A stretch of 64,000 bases of DNA from Microbulbifer sp. VAAF005 (GTDB lineage: Bacteria; Pseudomonadota; Gammaproteobacteria; Pseudomonadales; Cellvibrionaceae), in the NCBI RefSeq assembly GCF_030012985.1, contig NZ_CP120233.1, forward strand, positions 2,333,501-2,397,500, given 5' to 3'. This document shows positions 24,028-33,375 of the stretch, piece by piece. Within the stretch, counting starts at the first letter, position 1, and every line of letters begins with the position of its first letter. The notes below the pieces were generated by a model. That model worked only from the letters and a program-made list of their open reading frames with translations, was not told the DNA's origin and searched no databases. Both the position numbers and the translations under genes were made by a program.

Positions 24028-27000
24028 CTAACTTGCTACCGACTCAATAACCCCCTCTGGATTACCCCTCTTCTTGGAGCGGCCCGGTAGTACTAACATA
24101 ATGGGTGTGACCAATAACGTCAGCAAAGTGGAAAAGGTAAGCCCGTAAACAATTGCACTGGCTAGCTTCACCCAAAAAGAGGCTATCACTCCGTCGACAA
24201 CAATATTGCGTCCGACCATATCCACACTGACGCCTAGCGCCAGGGGCAACAACCCGAGGATAGTTGTTGCCGTTGTCAAAAAGACCGGTCTCAACCTCTG
24301 TGTCGATGCCTTTACTGCTGCTTCCGTTGGCGTGAGGCTCGGCTCATTCATACGCACGAAATTATAGGTATCTATCAGTACAATATTATTGTTCACCACG
24401 ATTCCAGCCAGCGCCACAATACCCACCCCAGTCATAATCACACTGAAGGTGCTTTGTGTTATTAGCAGACCAAGCATCACCCCCAAAGTGGACATAATCA
24501 CAGATGAAAGTACCAATAAAGACTGATAGAAACTGTTGAACTGTGTTACCAACAGGATAAACATTAAAAACAGAGCCAGGAGGAAGGCTATGCCGAGGAA
24601 TTGAAAAGACTCATTCTGCTCCTCATCCGCCCCACGGAATAGCAGCTCAACCCGGTTATCCACCGGATTAGTCTGCAACCACTTCCTTATTTCCTTCACT
24701 TTGTCATCCGGCAGAATCCCCTCTTGCGCATCAGCCTTAATTTGCATGCGAGTAATTCCGTCGATTCGCTCAATCTTATCGACCTTGGGCATGGCTTCCG
24801 TATGTACGAAACTGCTAATCGGAACGGTACCCTGCACGGTATTAACTTTTAGCTGATCGAGCGCGGCTATGCCTCTGGCACTTCTGGGGTACCTGATACG
24901 TATATCTACTTCTTCATCCGTATCATCGGGTCGATATTCTGCAACCCGGACGCCATTGGTAACCAACTGCACCGCCCTACCAACTTCAGTTAGATCGGCA
25001 CCATATAGAGCAGCCTTCGCTCGATCGACTTTCACTTCCCACTCGATACCTGGTAGTGGCGCGGTGTTTACAATATCTCGCAACCCGCCAATTTCCTCCA
25101 TTGCACGGTGCAGCCGCCAGGTTTCCAGCAGTAGCTGCTCATAGTTCTGACTGCGCAACTCCAGAACAATATCCTTGCCTACCGGCGGTCCTCCCTCCAT
25201 TACATTTGCGGTTACTTTAATTCCAGCAAAATCTGAGGTGCGGGAACGGATATCAGCAAAAATGTCGCGGCTCCGCCGCTCGCGTTCCTCTGCGGGATAA
25301 AGCTCCACTAACATATTGGCGATTTGATCTGGGGAACGATCAGAATTTCCAGAAATTCCGCCAGAACCAATAGTAGTGTGAGCTATTCGGACCTCAGGCA
25401 CACTAAGCACGGCTCTTTCCACTTGCACCACCAGGGCTTTTTTCTCCTCCATGGACAAATTGCCCTGGGCCCTAATTTCTACATTGCCATATTGCTCTTC
25501 TGTATCCGTGAAAAATTCAACACCCGCACCAAAATTGACAAAGCCAATAAAGATGGCAACCAGAATGGCAATAGTGGTTAAGAACCCTCCCAGGGGGCGC
25601 TGAAGAACCTTCTCAAGAATACGCGCATACCAGCCGGTAATTCCAGGCAGGGCTCGAGGTAAGCCATCCTCTAACTGGCTCAGGTAGTTACGAGTTGAGG
25701 CATCCATTGCGCTTTTGCCAAACAGTGAACCCAGCACAGGAGCAAAAAACAGGGCGTACAAGAGTGACCCCGCCAATACTGCAAACACTGTAACGGGCAG
25801 GTAACGCATGAAGTCTCCCACCACTCCAGGCCACAGCATGATCGGCAAAAATGCCGCAAGGGTAGTCGCCGTTGAGGCAACTACCGGCCAGAACATCCGG
25901 CTGACTGATGCAATATAGGACTCCCTTGCTGACAAGCCTTCAGCCATTTTCCGATCGGCAAACTCGGTAATCACAATGGAGCCATCAATTAACATACCGA
26001 GGGCCAGCAACATTCCGAACATCACCATAAAGTTAAACGAATAACCCAGATACCAGGTGATGATGGAACCAAACAGCAAAGAGAAGGGCACTCCCAGCCC
26101 CACCAGAATTCCCGAGCGAAAGCCGAGCGCGGCAACGACAATAATCATTACCAGTAGCATCGCGGTCAGGATGTTTCCCTGCATCTCACTGACCATATCC
26201 CGTGCGAAATCAGATTGGTCAAAAACAAACTCAACCATAATTCCCTGTGGCAAAACACCAAATTCAGCCTGAACAACTTCCCGGACTCGATCTGCGACAT
26301 CGACAGAACTGGCATCGTTGCGCTTTTCAACATTAATAGCGAGCCCCGGGCGACCATTGATACTGGTGTAGCTCACTGCATCCTTGAAGGTTCTGCGAAT
26401 ATCTGTAACAGCACCCAAGGTCACAACCCCATCGCGTGACTTCTTGAGCGGAATTTCATAAACATCCTGAGCGGTCTCAATCAACCCAGGGACTTTCACT
26501 GAAAAACGGCCCCGATTGGTTTCCAGCTCCCCTGCAGGAATTAACAGATTGTTCCCCAATACCGCGTTGATTAACTCCGCACTGGTGATTTGATAGTGCT
26601 CCAGTCGCACCGGATCAATCACTGCCTCAACGACCTCCTCCCTATTACCATGGAGATCTGCGCCGAGCACCTCAGGGATACTCTCTATCTTCCGCTTAAG
26701 CAATTCAGCTGAGCGCAGCAAAACCCGTTCATTCACTTGCTCGCCGGATAGGGTAACGACGATGGTGGGGAAAGGTTGAGCGGATACTTCCTCCACAGTG
26801 GGTTCGTCGGCATCCCGGGGCAGCTCAGCCCTGGCCCGCTCTACAGCATTGCGAATATCATCGACGGCATCATCTACACCAATGGCAGAATCAAATTCAA
26901 TCACGATATATGCAAGGGATTCCCGGGCGACAGCAATCACCTCGACAACCCCTTCCACCGCACGAATTTCCTTCTCCAGAGGGCGGACCAGCAGGCGTAC

Positions 27001-27177
27001 ACCATCCTCTGGGGAAATTCCCTCGTGAGTGACCTGTACAATTACAAATGGGGGGTTCACCTCAGGGCTTGATTCAATTGTCATCGCTGCCCGAGCAACT
27101 ATGCCAATTAAAACAATCAGCAGCATCAGGCATATTGTGCTGCGATTTCTCTGAATAGCGCTTTCCAACAGCTTCAT
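24028..27177 (-). CDS. RND-family efflux transporter permease
   Basis: 1049 residues, the usual length of RND inner-membrane pumps. The layout is standard: TM1 near the N-terminus, large periplasmic porter loops, TM2-6 with 'GMLLALGMLIDGSIVITEFADRKM' (acidic residues of the proton relay), second periplasmic loop, and TM7-12 with 'LAGIVVNNNIVLIDTYNFVR'. It exports hydrophobic substrates or metals using the proton gradient with the adaptor gene just upstream, overlapping by 4 bp (ATGA). No outer-membrane factor gene is present, so a shared TolC-like channel is needed. The acidic pair supports an HAE-type multidrug pump rather than a heavy-metal (CusA) pump. Confidence 0.95.
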   Translation of the reverse strand: MKLLESAIQRNRSTICLMLLIVLIGIVARAAMTIESSPEVNPPFVIVQVTHEGISPEDGVRLLVRPLEKEIRAVEGVVEVIAVARESLAYIVIEFDSAIGVDDAVDDIRNAVERARAELPRDADEPTVEEVSAQPFPTIVVTLSGEQVNERVLLRSAELLKRKIESIPEVLGADLHGNREEVVEAVIDPVRLEHYQITSAELINAVLGNNLLIPAGELETNRGRFSVKVPGLIETAQDVYEIPLKKSRDGVVTLGAVTDIRRTFKDAVSYTSINGRPGLAINVEKRNDASSVDVADRVREVVQAEFGVLPQGIMVEFVFDQSDFARDMVSEMQGNILTAMLLVMIIVVAALGFRSGILVGLGVPFSLLFGSIITWYLGYSFNFMVMFGMLLALGMLIDGSIVITEFADRKMAEGLSARESYIASVSRMFWPVVASTATTLAAFLPIMLWPGVVGDFMRYLPVTVFAVLAGSLLYALFFAPVLGSLFGKSAMDASTRNYLSQLEDGLPRALPGITGWYARILEKVLQRPLGGFLTTIAILVAIFIGFVNFGAGVEFFTDTEEQYGNVEIRAQGNLSMEEKKALVVQVERAVLSVPEVRIAHTTIGSGGISGNSDRSPDQIANMLVELYPAEERERRSRDIFADIRSRTSDFAGIKVTANVMEGGPPVGKDIVLELRSQNYEQLLLETWRLHRAMEEIGGLRDIVNTAPLPGIEWEVKVDRAKAALYGADLTEVGRAVQLVTNGVRVAEYRPDDTDEEVDIRIRYPRSARGIAALDQLKVNTVQGTVPISSFVHTEAMPKVDKIERIDGITRMQIKADAQEGILPDDKVKEIRKWLQTNPVDNRVELLFRGADEEQNESFQFLGIAFLLALFLMFILLVTQFNSFYQSLLVLSSVIMSTLGVMLGLLITQSTFSVIMTGVGIVALAGIVVNNNIVLIDTYNFVRMNEPSLTPTEAAVKASTQRLRPVFLTTATTILGLLPLALGVSVDMVGRNIVVDGVIASFWVKLASAIVYGLTFSTLLTLLVTPIMLVLPGRSKKRGNPEGVIESVAS

Positions 27178-28379
27178 CGCGAATCCCCCTTGGGAATCAC
27201 TGAAGTTTCGGATACCGGAGTCACCTCAGCGGAATCTACTGGGGAAGCTTCCTTCGCTTGGTTCTCCCGGGAAAACTCTTCCCCAGTTTTCAGTATTTCC
27301 GCACGAACCAAATCTCCCGTAGTGACATATTCTTGTCCCACAGTAATCAGAGTGACTGTGTCGGGCAGTCCAGAAACCCAGACGCCGCCATCACCATCCC
27401 CAACCAATGAAACATTGATAAATTGCACTTGGTTTTTATCATTAAGAGTCCGCACCCCCAATTCACCGCTATCATCCAGCGTGAGTAGAGAGGCATTAAT
27501 ATGGTGGGCCGTAATTTCACCGGTCGGGAGGACCAGCTGACCACTCAAACCTCCGGGAAGTTGATTACCTGGATTATCTACTGCTACCTCCACTCGGTAA
27601 GCCCGAGTAATTTCCTGCGCCTGTTGACTGATATAACGGAGGTATCCGTCTACTAACAGCCCTCTTTGTAATTGGGCTCTGGCCGGCCCTCCCTCAACAA
27701 GGCTCCCCACTTGATCCTCTGAAACTTCGCCAACAATTAAGATGGGATCCAAGTCAAGAATGGTCGCGCATTCCTCTCCCCGGCGAATAAAATCTCCCAG
27801 CTCCACCGCTCGGCTATTCACTACTCCAGCAAATGGTGCACGACTTTGCAGTTTCTCTACCGTCACTTTGGCACGTGTGTACTCCGCCTTGGTTCGGGCA
27901 AGCTCAACTTGCTGCTGGGCCATTGCTGTATCCGACTGCAATCCTTTTTTCTTAAGTTTCTCAGCACCGGCAAAGTCTATTTCTGCTTTACGTTTTGCCG
28001 CTTCAGCTAATGCCAGTTGCTCAATACGATCTTCAGCCTCGATTTCACAAATGACATCCCCTTGTCTAACTGTCTGCCCTTCCGCAACTGGAAGTGCAGC
28101 AATAATGCCATCCAGTTCAGCGCGCAAACGTACATGCCGGTTAGCCTCAGTGCGCCCATTCACTAGTATCTGAGTGGCGTATGGGCTGGACTCAATGATT
28201 TGGGCTTGAATTCGCAATTCAGGCTCTGGCTTCTTGGCAGTTACCTCTTTAGATTCTGACTGCTCATCCTCTGCATCGGAGAATAACTGCCCACTCAGCA
28301 GCCATAAAATAGCGATCACCGAAACAATAATTGCCATCCGGTAATTGCGCCTTGACCAGATTGATGCCAATACATTCAT
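27174..28379 (-). CDS. RND efflux periplasmic adaptor subunit (membrane fusion protein)
   Basis: 401 residues. One N-terminal TM or signal anchor (about 17-33), a lipoyl/barrel-sandwich domain ('VAEGQTVRQGDVICEIEAEDRIEQLALAEAAKRKAE') split by a helical hairpin, then beta-barrel and membrane-proximal domains. It links the RND pump to an outer-membrane channel. It overlaps the permease start by 4 bp, a translationally coupled pair. The C-terminal tail after about 370 is Glu/Ser/Thr-rich and probably disordered. ATG 28379. The spacer 28380-28719 upstream should hold its promoter. Confidence 0.93.
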   Translation of the reverse strand: MNVLASIWSRRNYRMAIIVSVIAILWLLSGQLFSDAEDEQSESKEVTAKKPEPELRIQAQIIESSPYATQILVNGRTEANRHVRLRAELDGIIAALPVAEGQTVRQGDVICEIEAEDRIEQLALAEAAKRKAEIDFAGAEKLKKKGLQSDTAMAQQQVELARTKAEYTRAKVTVEKLQSRAPFAGVVNSRAVELGDFIRRGEECATILDLDPILIVGEVSEDQVGSLVEGGPARAQLQRGLLVDGYLRYISQQAQEITRAYRVEVAVDNPGNQLPGGLSGQLVLPTGEITAHHINASLLTLDDSGELGVRTLNDKNQVQFINVSLVGDGDGGVWVSGLPDTVTLITVGQEYVTTGDLVRAEILKTGEEFSRENQAKEASPVDSAEVTPVSETSVIPKGDSR

Positions 28380-28719
28380 AACTTACTAAACCTGTTGGGC
28401 AATGATGCGCCATCGCAAAAGGGGTCTTAAATCCAATCGAAGGGATCTGCGATAACAACTGAAGCGAAGCGATTTTTACACAATCACAGCGACATATAAA
28501 AAGCTCCGCTGTGTCCTACTCGAATTCTGTCAATAAATACGTGGTTAATGTCGGGCAAATGAAATATACGAGTGATCTACAAATTTAGACTGGAATCAGC
28601 AGATAGTCCCCCCTAAAGAAAGGTGTACACATGTGCCAATAAAAATAAGTACAAAGAGGAGGGAGAGCAGTCAGGAGCGAGGGAATAATTCTCCCGCCCT
28701 TGGTTTGAACGGGAAATCT
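28380..28719. other. 340 bp spacer upstream of the RND adaptor
   Basis: Both flanking genes are on the minus strand, so this contains the 3' end of the cNMP-binding transcript and the promoter of the RND pair. A partial palindrome (CCCG...CGGG, 28686-28710) may end the upstream transcript. No ORF or repeat was convincing. Confidence 0.4.
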
Positions 28720-29430
28720 CTACGACAGCATAGATTCCAGAAATCCAAGCATGTCGGATTCATCATCAACCAGCTCACCAGAACCAAACTCCGCATTCCA
28801 GTCGAGCAGAATTTGAGCCAAAGCTTTCGCCTGTTCTGCTAAGGCAATTAACTCTTCCCGGCTATTTTTTGGTCCTGTATAAAGTTTCAGCTTTCTATGG
28901 CTATTCGCCAACTGATGCCCCGGATACTTGGACCTATAGACCTCCAGTTTCCAACGCAATGAATGCACCATATTGCGATAGAAAACCAGTTTTGCTGGCA
29001 ACTGTAAAAGTGATAAGTCTTCCAGGTCACCAAACAGTGTACAATCAACGCCCAGAACCTGAGTATCCTGGCTATTATTCGCGGCAAATACATCGGCACT
29101 ACGGGGCTCCGCTAATAGCATCGACAAATCACCAAACAACTCTCCCGGGCGTATGACCGCCAAAGGACGCTCATTTCCCGATGCCTCCTCAGCTGAGGGA
29201 CTATTCACCTTCACATGTAACTCGCCGCGTAACAAAAAGTAGACCCATTGATCCACATCCCCCGCACGCAGCAGCTGTTCACCCGACTGAAGACTGACCA
29301 ACCGGGAGCGCTTTAGCAATACATCGTATTGCCACTCACTTGAGGCACGAATATCCCGAAATAGGTGAATGACATTGAGAAGACGATCCACAGCATCCCG
29401 TGGATACTCACTAAGAGGTTTAATTTCCAT
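28720..29430 (-). CDS. Cyclic-nucleotide-binding-domain protein without HTH
   Basis: 236 residues from ATG 29430 (the frame is open to a TTG at 29472, but MEIKPLSEYPR is the better start). A CAP-like cNMP-binding domain occupies about 30-160, with the phosphate-cassette motif 'PGELFGDLSMLLAEPRSADVFA'. A C-terminal helical region of about 75 residues follows, with no helix-turn-helix or enzyme motif, so it is a sensor or adaptor rather than a transcription factor. The FGD/RSA pattern is that of ligand-binding members. It is divergent from the TonB-C fusion gene, with a perfect palindrome between. Confidence 0.85.
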   Translation of the reverse strand: MEIKPLSEYPRDAVDRLLNVIHLFRDIRASSEWQYDVLLKRSRLVSLQSGEQLLRAGDVDQWVYFLLRGELHVKVNSPSAEEASGNERPLAVIRPGELFGDLSMLLAEPRSADVFAANNSQDTQVLGVDCTLFGDLEDLSLLQLPAKLVFYRNMVHSLRWKLEVYRSKYPGHQLANSHRKLKLYTGPKNSREELIALAEQAKALAQILLDWNAEFGSGELVDDESDMLGFLESMLS

Positions 29431-29521
29431 GCACAATTCAAATTTAGTGAAAACTATTCCATTTTCGAGCAAAGAGTGACCTCAGCCACTCTGCAAAGCG
29501 CCATTCTAAACGATATCGACC

Positions 29522-29547
29522 TATCACACCTGTTTATAGGTGTGATA
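29522..29547. promoter_or_regulatory. Perfect palindrome in the divergent promoter region
   Basis: TATCACACCT and its exact complement AGGTGTGATA, separated by GTTTAT, between two divergent genes (starts at 29430 and 29776). It may be a transcription-factor operator. It is not a CRP consensus, since the half-sites are in the opposite orientation (TCACA...TGTGA). Confidence 0.5.
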
Positions 29548-29775
29548 ATCGTTTCTTTACAGCCCCATTATCTTGGGCGAATGAGGACAGTCTGTCCCTA
29601 TCAGGGTTGAACTCAGTTCCAGTTACAGTAGAGTTAAGCGCAGTGGGTAGCACATTGTACTCCCACAAGCTTTGGGCGCGCACTTTTTAATCTGACTTGT
29701 GTGCATTGGGGTTGGGGCCCCTGAATTCTTACATAGCGGAACATTTTGCTCTTGCTACTGAGACACCGTAGAACA

Positions 29776-30996
29776 ATGAAATCGATAAAAATTGTCCTCT
29801 CTCTTTGGGTGGTTACATTTGCTCTGGCCGCAAAAGCAGCACCACTTTTAAATGGTCTAGCACTAGAAAAGCAGTTTAATAAAGATATTTATATCGCTGC
29901 AATTTACTCTGAAAGCCTGACCCGAGACTCCACTACATTACTCGATAACAACATTCCTCGGCGCTTGGAGGTTCGTGTTATCACCAAAAGTCTGCCGGCG
30001 CGGCGACTCCGCAATCAATGGATGGAAGCCATTGCCATTAACAACCGGGGCGATACGCTCAGCGGTCAGGCAGAAAACATGGTGACCTTTGCCAATCTGT
30101 TTAACGGGCGCTTTGCTCACGGTGATCAATTGAGTATCGAGTTCGCCGCCGATACCGGCTCGACAACAATCTCCCTTAACAGTATTCGCCTTGGAGAGAT
30201 TGCTGACCCGGATTTCTTCAATACCTTGCTTCGAGCCTGGATTGGTCCTGTCCCCCCATCCACCGACTTCAAAGATGGATTGCTATCAGCAGGCCAAGTC
30301 TCGGGCAATCTGGTAACCACTTTCGAGTCCCTCGCCCCGACAAGTGAGCGAGTTGCAGAATTACAGCTCAAGAAAATAAGCCGAGAGGAAGCCGAAACCG
30401 CAGCAGTCGAGGAAGCTCCAGCTGAAACCTCAGTACCGAAACCTGCTATTCAAATAGCCGATCTGCCCCCTCCTACGCTAGCCCTTGCGGCAACCGCCCC
30501 TGCGGCTGCAGTGCCATCTGGTACAGGAAGTCCTGAAGGGGCAAATGAGCAGAATCCACAACTGGAGGAAGTTGCTCCCACACAGGCTGAGGATGAAGTT
30601 GAACTGATTACCCTACCCCCTGAAGGTGGCCCGGCATTAGCTGCCGATACAGAAGATATGATGGAAGATGAGGAAGAAGCTCCACTGACAGCTGATATGA
30701 TCCTAGCACGTCAAATCTATCATTCCAGCTTACTGCGCCACACCTTCCGTTACATTCGCTACCCCAAAAGGGCCCAAGAACGAGGCCAGGAAGGTAGTGT
30801 TCGCTTAAATGTGACGATCGGCTCCCAGGGACAGTTGATAGATATCCAACCGATCCAGGAGTCCCGCTTCTCCAGTCTCAACCGAGAAGCCCAAGCTGCC
30901 GTTCGCCGAGCGGAGCCTTACCCTGGTGTACCTATGCAATTAGGTGCTGATAGCTACAATTTTTCAATTCCTATCACATTCCGCTTACCAGACTAG
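29776..30996 (+). CDS. Chalcone-isomerase-like domain fused to TonB C-terminal domain
   Basis: 406 residues from ATG 29776, where MKSIKIV... forms a signal peptide (about 1-22). Residues about 25-185 resemble the bacterial chalcone-isomerase-like family ('YIAAIYSESL', 'NRGDTLSGQAENMVTFANLFNGRFAHGDQLSIEF', 'LGEIADPDFFNTLLRAWIGPVPPS'). A Pro/Ala/Glu-rich linker (about 220-315) leads to a TonB C-terminal domain (about 330-405; 'GSVRLNVTIGSQGQLIDIQPIQESRFSSLNREAQAAVRRAEPYP'). Because it has a cleavable-looking signal rather than a TonB anchor, it is probably periplasmic. TonB-C domains bind TonB boxes of outer-membrane transporters. Function unknown; the frame is open to 29746. Confidence 0.75.
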   Translation: MKSIKIVLSLWVVTFALAAKAAPLLNGLALEKQFNKDIYIAAIYSESLTRDSTTLLDNNIPRRLEVRVITKSLPARRLRNQWMEAIAINNRGDTLSGQAENMVTFANLFNGRFAHGDQLSIEFAADTGSTTISLNSIRLGEIADPDFFNTLLRAWIGPVPPSTDFKDGLLSAGQVSGNLVTTFESLAPTSERVAELQLKKISREEAETAAVEEAPAETSVPKPAIQIADLPPPTLALAATAPAAAVPSGTGSPEGANEQNPQLEEVAPTQAEDEVELITLPPEGGPALAADTEDMMEDEEEAPLTADMILARQIYHSSLLRHTFRYIRYPKRAQERGQEGSVRLNVTIGSQGQLIDIQPIQESRFSSLNREAQAAVRRAEPYPGVPMQLGADSYNFSIPITFRLPD

Positions 30997-31145
30997 TAAG
31001 ACACCTAAACTCCAAGCTCTGCTCAACAGGGCTTGGAGAGTTCAACTCACTTCAACACCCCCTATCCCCCGCTAGGCGCAGCCCCCTTGCCCAGGCTCCC
31101 CCTGCTTTTAGTATGCTCTACGGACATTCAGCCAAAAGAGCAAAG

Positions 31146-31403
31146 ATGAAAAAATTACTATTACCACTCGCTATCGCTGGTACCCTGATCGGAGTCCAGG
31201 CTCCCCTCTTCGCAGTCGCTCATGACCACACTAACAGTAAAGCTTCCATTGAACAGGTAAAGCTCTCCTCAGGTATTGACCTAAATGCCATGGATACCAG
31301 TGTGCGTCCCCAGGACGACTTCTTTGCTTATGTAAATGGCACTTGGCTGAAGAATACTGAGATCCCTGCGGACAAGTCCCGCTGGGGGGATTCTCTATTC
31401 TGA
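31146..31403 (+). pseudogene. M13-family metallopeptidase, 5' fragment (frameshifted)
   Basis: 86 codons: a signal peptide ('KKLLLPLAIAGTLIGVQAPLFA') and the family's N-terminal 'MDTSVRPQDDFFAYVNGTWLKNTEIPADKSRWG'. The reading then hits a TGA because six Gs at 31384-31389 appear to be one short: a seventh G gives W-G-G-F-S-I-L-R-D, the expected family sequence, in the frame of the 3' fragment. It is either a real frameshift or a base-calling error in a homopolymer. Start ATG 31146 (frame open to 31113). Without the fault, the protein would be a full-length PepO-like enzyme. Confidence 0.85.
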
Positions 31404-33205
31404 GAGATCAAAGTACCGAGCAAGTCAAAGCTCTGATTATGGAAACCAGCCAAGGAGCCAAGGACCCCGATGCCAAGCAAATCGGAGATCTCTACAACAG
31501 CTTTATGAATAAAAAGCTGATCGAGAAAAAAGGCCTTTCCGCTGTATCCGGCGAACTCGCCAAAGTCGATGCAATTAAAAACCGCAAGGATCTTACCGAT
31601 TTCTTCGCCTATGCGGATACCGTCGGCTACGATGTACCATTTGGTGGAAGTATCTGGCAGGATCTGAAACAAGTAGAAAACTACATGACCTTTCTGTGGC
31701 AGGCAGGCCTTGGACTCCCTGATCGCGACTATTACTTCGAGGACACTGAGAAGAGTAAGAAACTCCGCGAAGCCTATGTAACCTACCTCACTGATCTTCA
31801 AGATCTCGCAGGACTTAAAGAAGCTGACGACTTTGCCAACAAGATCTTCAAACTTGAGGAAAGCTTGGCAAAACACCATCGCAGCCGCGTTGATAACCGA
31901 GACCCGGAAAAGTATTACAACAAGAAAACTGTTGCTGAACTTAAAGAGCTAATGCCCGTTGTAAATTGGGACAGCTACCTGGCCAAAGCTCAATTGAAGA
32001 AGGCGGATAGTTTTATTGTCGGCCAGCCTGAGTACCTGGAAGCGGCCAATGAGATTATTGCCAATACTGAACTGGCAACCTGGAAGCGCTATCTGAAAGT
32101 TAAAGTACTCAATGCAATGGCGCCCTACATGCATGACGAAATCGCACAACTGCGCTTTAACTTCTATGGCACCACTGTTCACGGTATCGAACAGATGGAA
32201 CCCCGCTGGAAACGCGGCGTGCAATTCGTCAATGGCTCTGTAGGCGAGCTGGTCGGTAAGCGCTATGTAGAAAAACACTTCCCGCCCGAAGCTAAAGAGC
32301 GCATGATCGTACTGGTTGACAATCTCAAAGCCGCATATCGCGATTCTATCGAATCCCTCGATTGGATGGGTAAGGATACAAAAAAGCAGGCTCTATTTAA
32401 GCTTAACAATTTCACCACCAAAATTGGTTACCCGGATAAATGGCGTGATTATAGTGATTTAACTGTTAGCACCGACGACCTGGTTAGTAATGTACTCGCA
32501 GCCAAACTGTTTGAATCCTCTTATGAGCGTAATAAGTTAGGCAAACCTATCGACCGCGGCGAGTGGAGTATGAGCCCACAAACAGTGAACGCTTACTATA
32601 ACCCAGCCATGAATGAAATTGTGTTTCCCGCAGCCATTCTACAACCACCATTCTTCAATATGAGTGCAGACGATGCAGTCAACTACGGCGGTATCGGCGG
32701 TGTGATCGGCCACGAGATTGGGCACGGGTTCGATGATAAAGGCAGTAAATTTGATGGGCGCGGCTATCTCAACAATTGGTGGACCGACTCCGATCGTGAC
32801 AATTTTGAGCAGCTGACCAGCAAGCTCGTATCTCAGTACAACGCCTACGAGCCGCTTGAGGGTGAGCACATCAACGGCGAGCTGACCCTGGGCGAGAATA
32901 TTGGCGATTTATCAGGCCTGGGAATTGCCTATAAAGCTTATAAAATGTCTTTAGATGGAGAAGAAGCACCTGTTATTGACGGCTTTACTGGCGATCAAAG
33001 GGTATTTATGGGCTGGGCTCAGGTGTGGCGCAGCAAGATGCGCGATAAAGCCCTCAGTGGCCGTTTGAAGGTAGATAGCCACTCCCCCGCTGAATATCGT
33101 GTGAAAGGCGTACTGCCAAATATCGATGCTTTCTACGAAGCATTCGATATTAAGGAAGGCGATGGTATGTACCTGCCTGAAGAGGAAAGGGTAACTGTCT
33201 GGTAA
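31388..33205 (+). pseudogene. M13-family metallopeptidase, 3' fragment (PepO-like)
   Basis: About 605 codons in the +2 frame continuing the 5' fragment; the first in-frame ATG is at 31439. All family signatures are intact: 'NAYYNPAMNEIVFPAAILQPPFF', the zinc motif HEIGH (codons from 32711, in 'GVIGHEIGHGFDDKG'), the third ligand in 'GENIGDLSGL' (near 32894), and the C-terminal 'SRMRDKALSGRLKVDSHSPAEYRVKGVLPNIDAFYEAF'-type end. M13 peptidases (neprilysin-like) cleave small peptides, usually secreted or periplasmic. The untouched downstream sequence suggests recent or artefactual frameshift. A terminator follows at 33219. Confidence 0.88.
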
Positions 33206-33218
33206 ATCGGTGCCCTCA

Positions 33219-33243
33219 CCTGGCCGCCCATGCGGCCAGGTTT
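33219..33243 (+). terminator. Terminator after the M13 peptidase
   Basis: A perfect 9 bp GC-rich stem (CCTGGCCGC/GCGGCCAGG) with a 4-base loop followed by TTT. Confidence 0.75.
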
Positions 33244-33375
33244 CCCCTCGAACAATTCTACCTCTCCCTCAACAACCCCTAATCTATCGTACCAATGTAC
33301 CCACTATCACGGGGGATACCTCCCGTCGGCAGTATGACTTACCATTAGCTCACTTAAATAAGAAGAGAGTTGCCA

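Noticed and set aside
31328..31879. 183-codon minus-strand ORF over the M13 frameshift
   Set aside because: Antisense to the peptidase; no family features or ribosome site.
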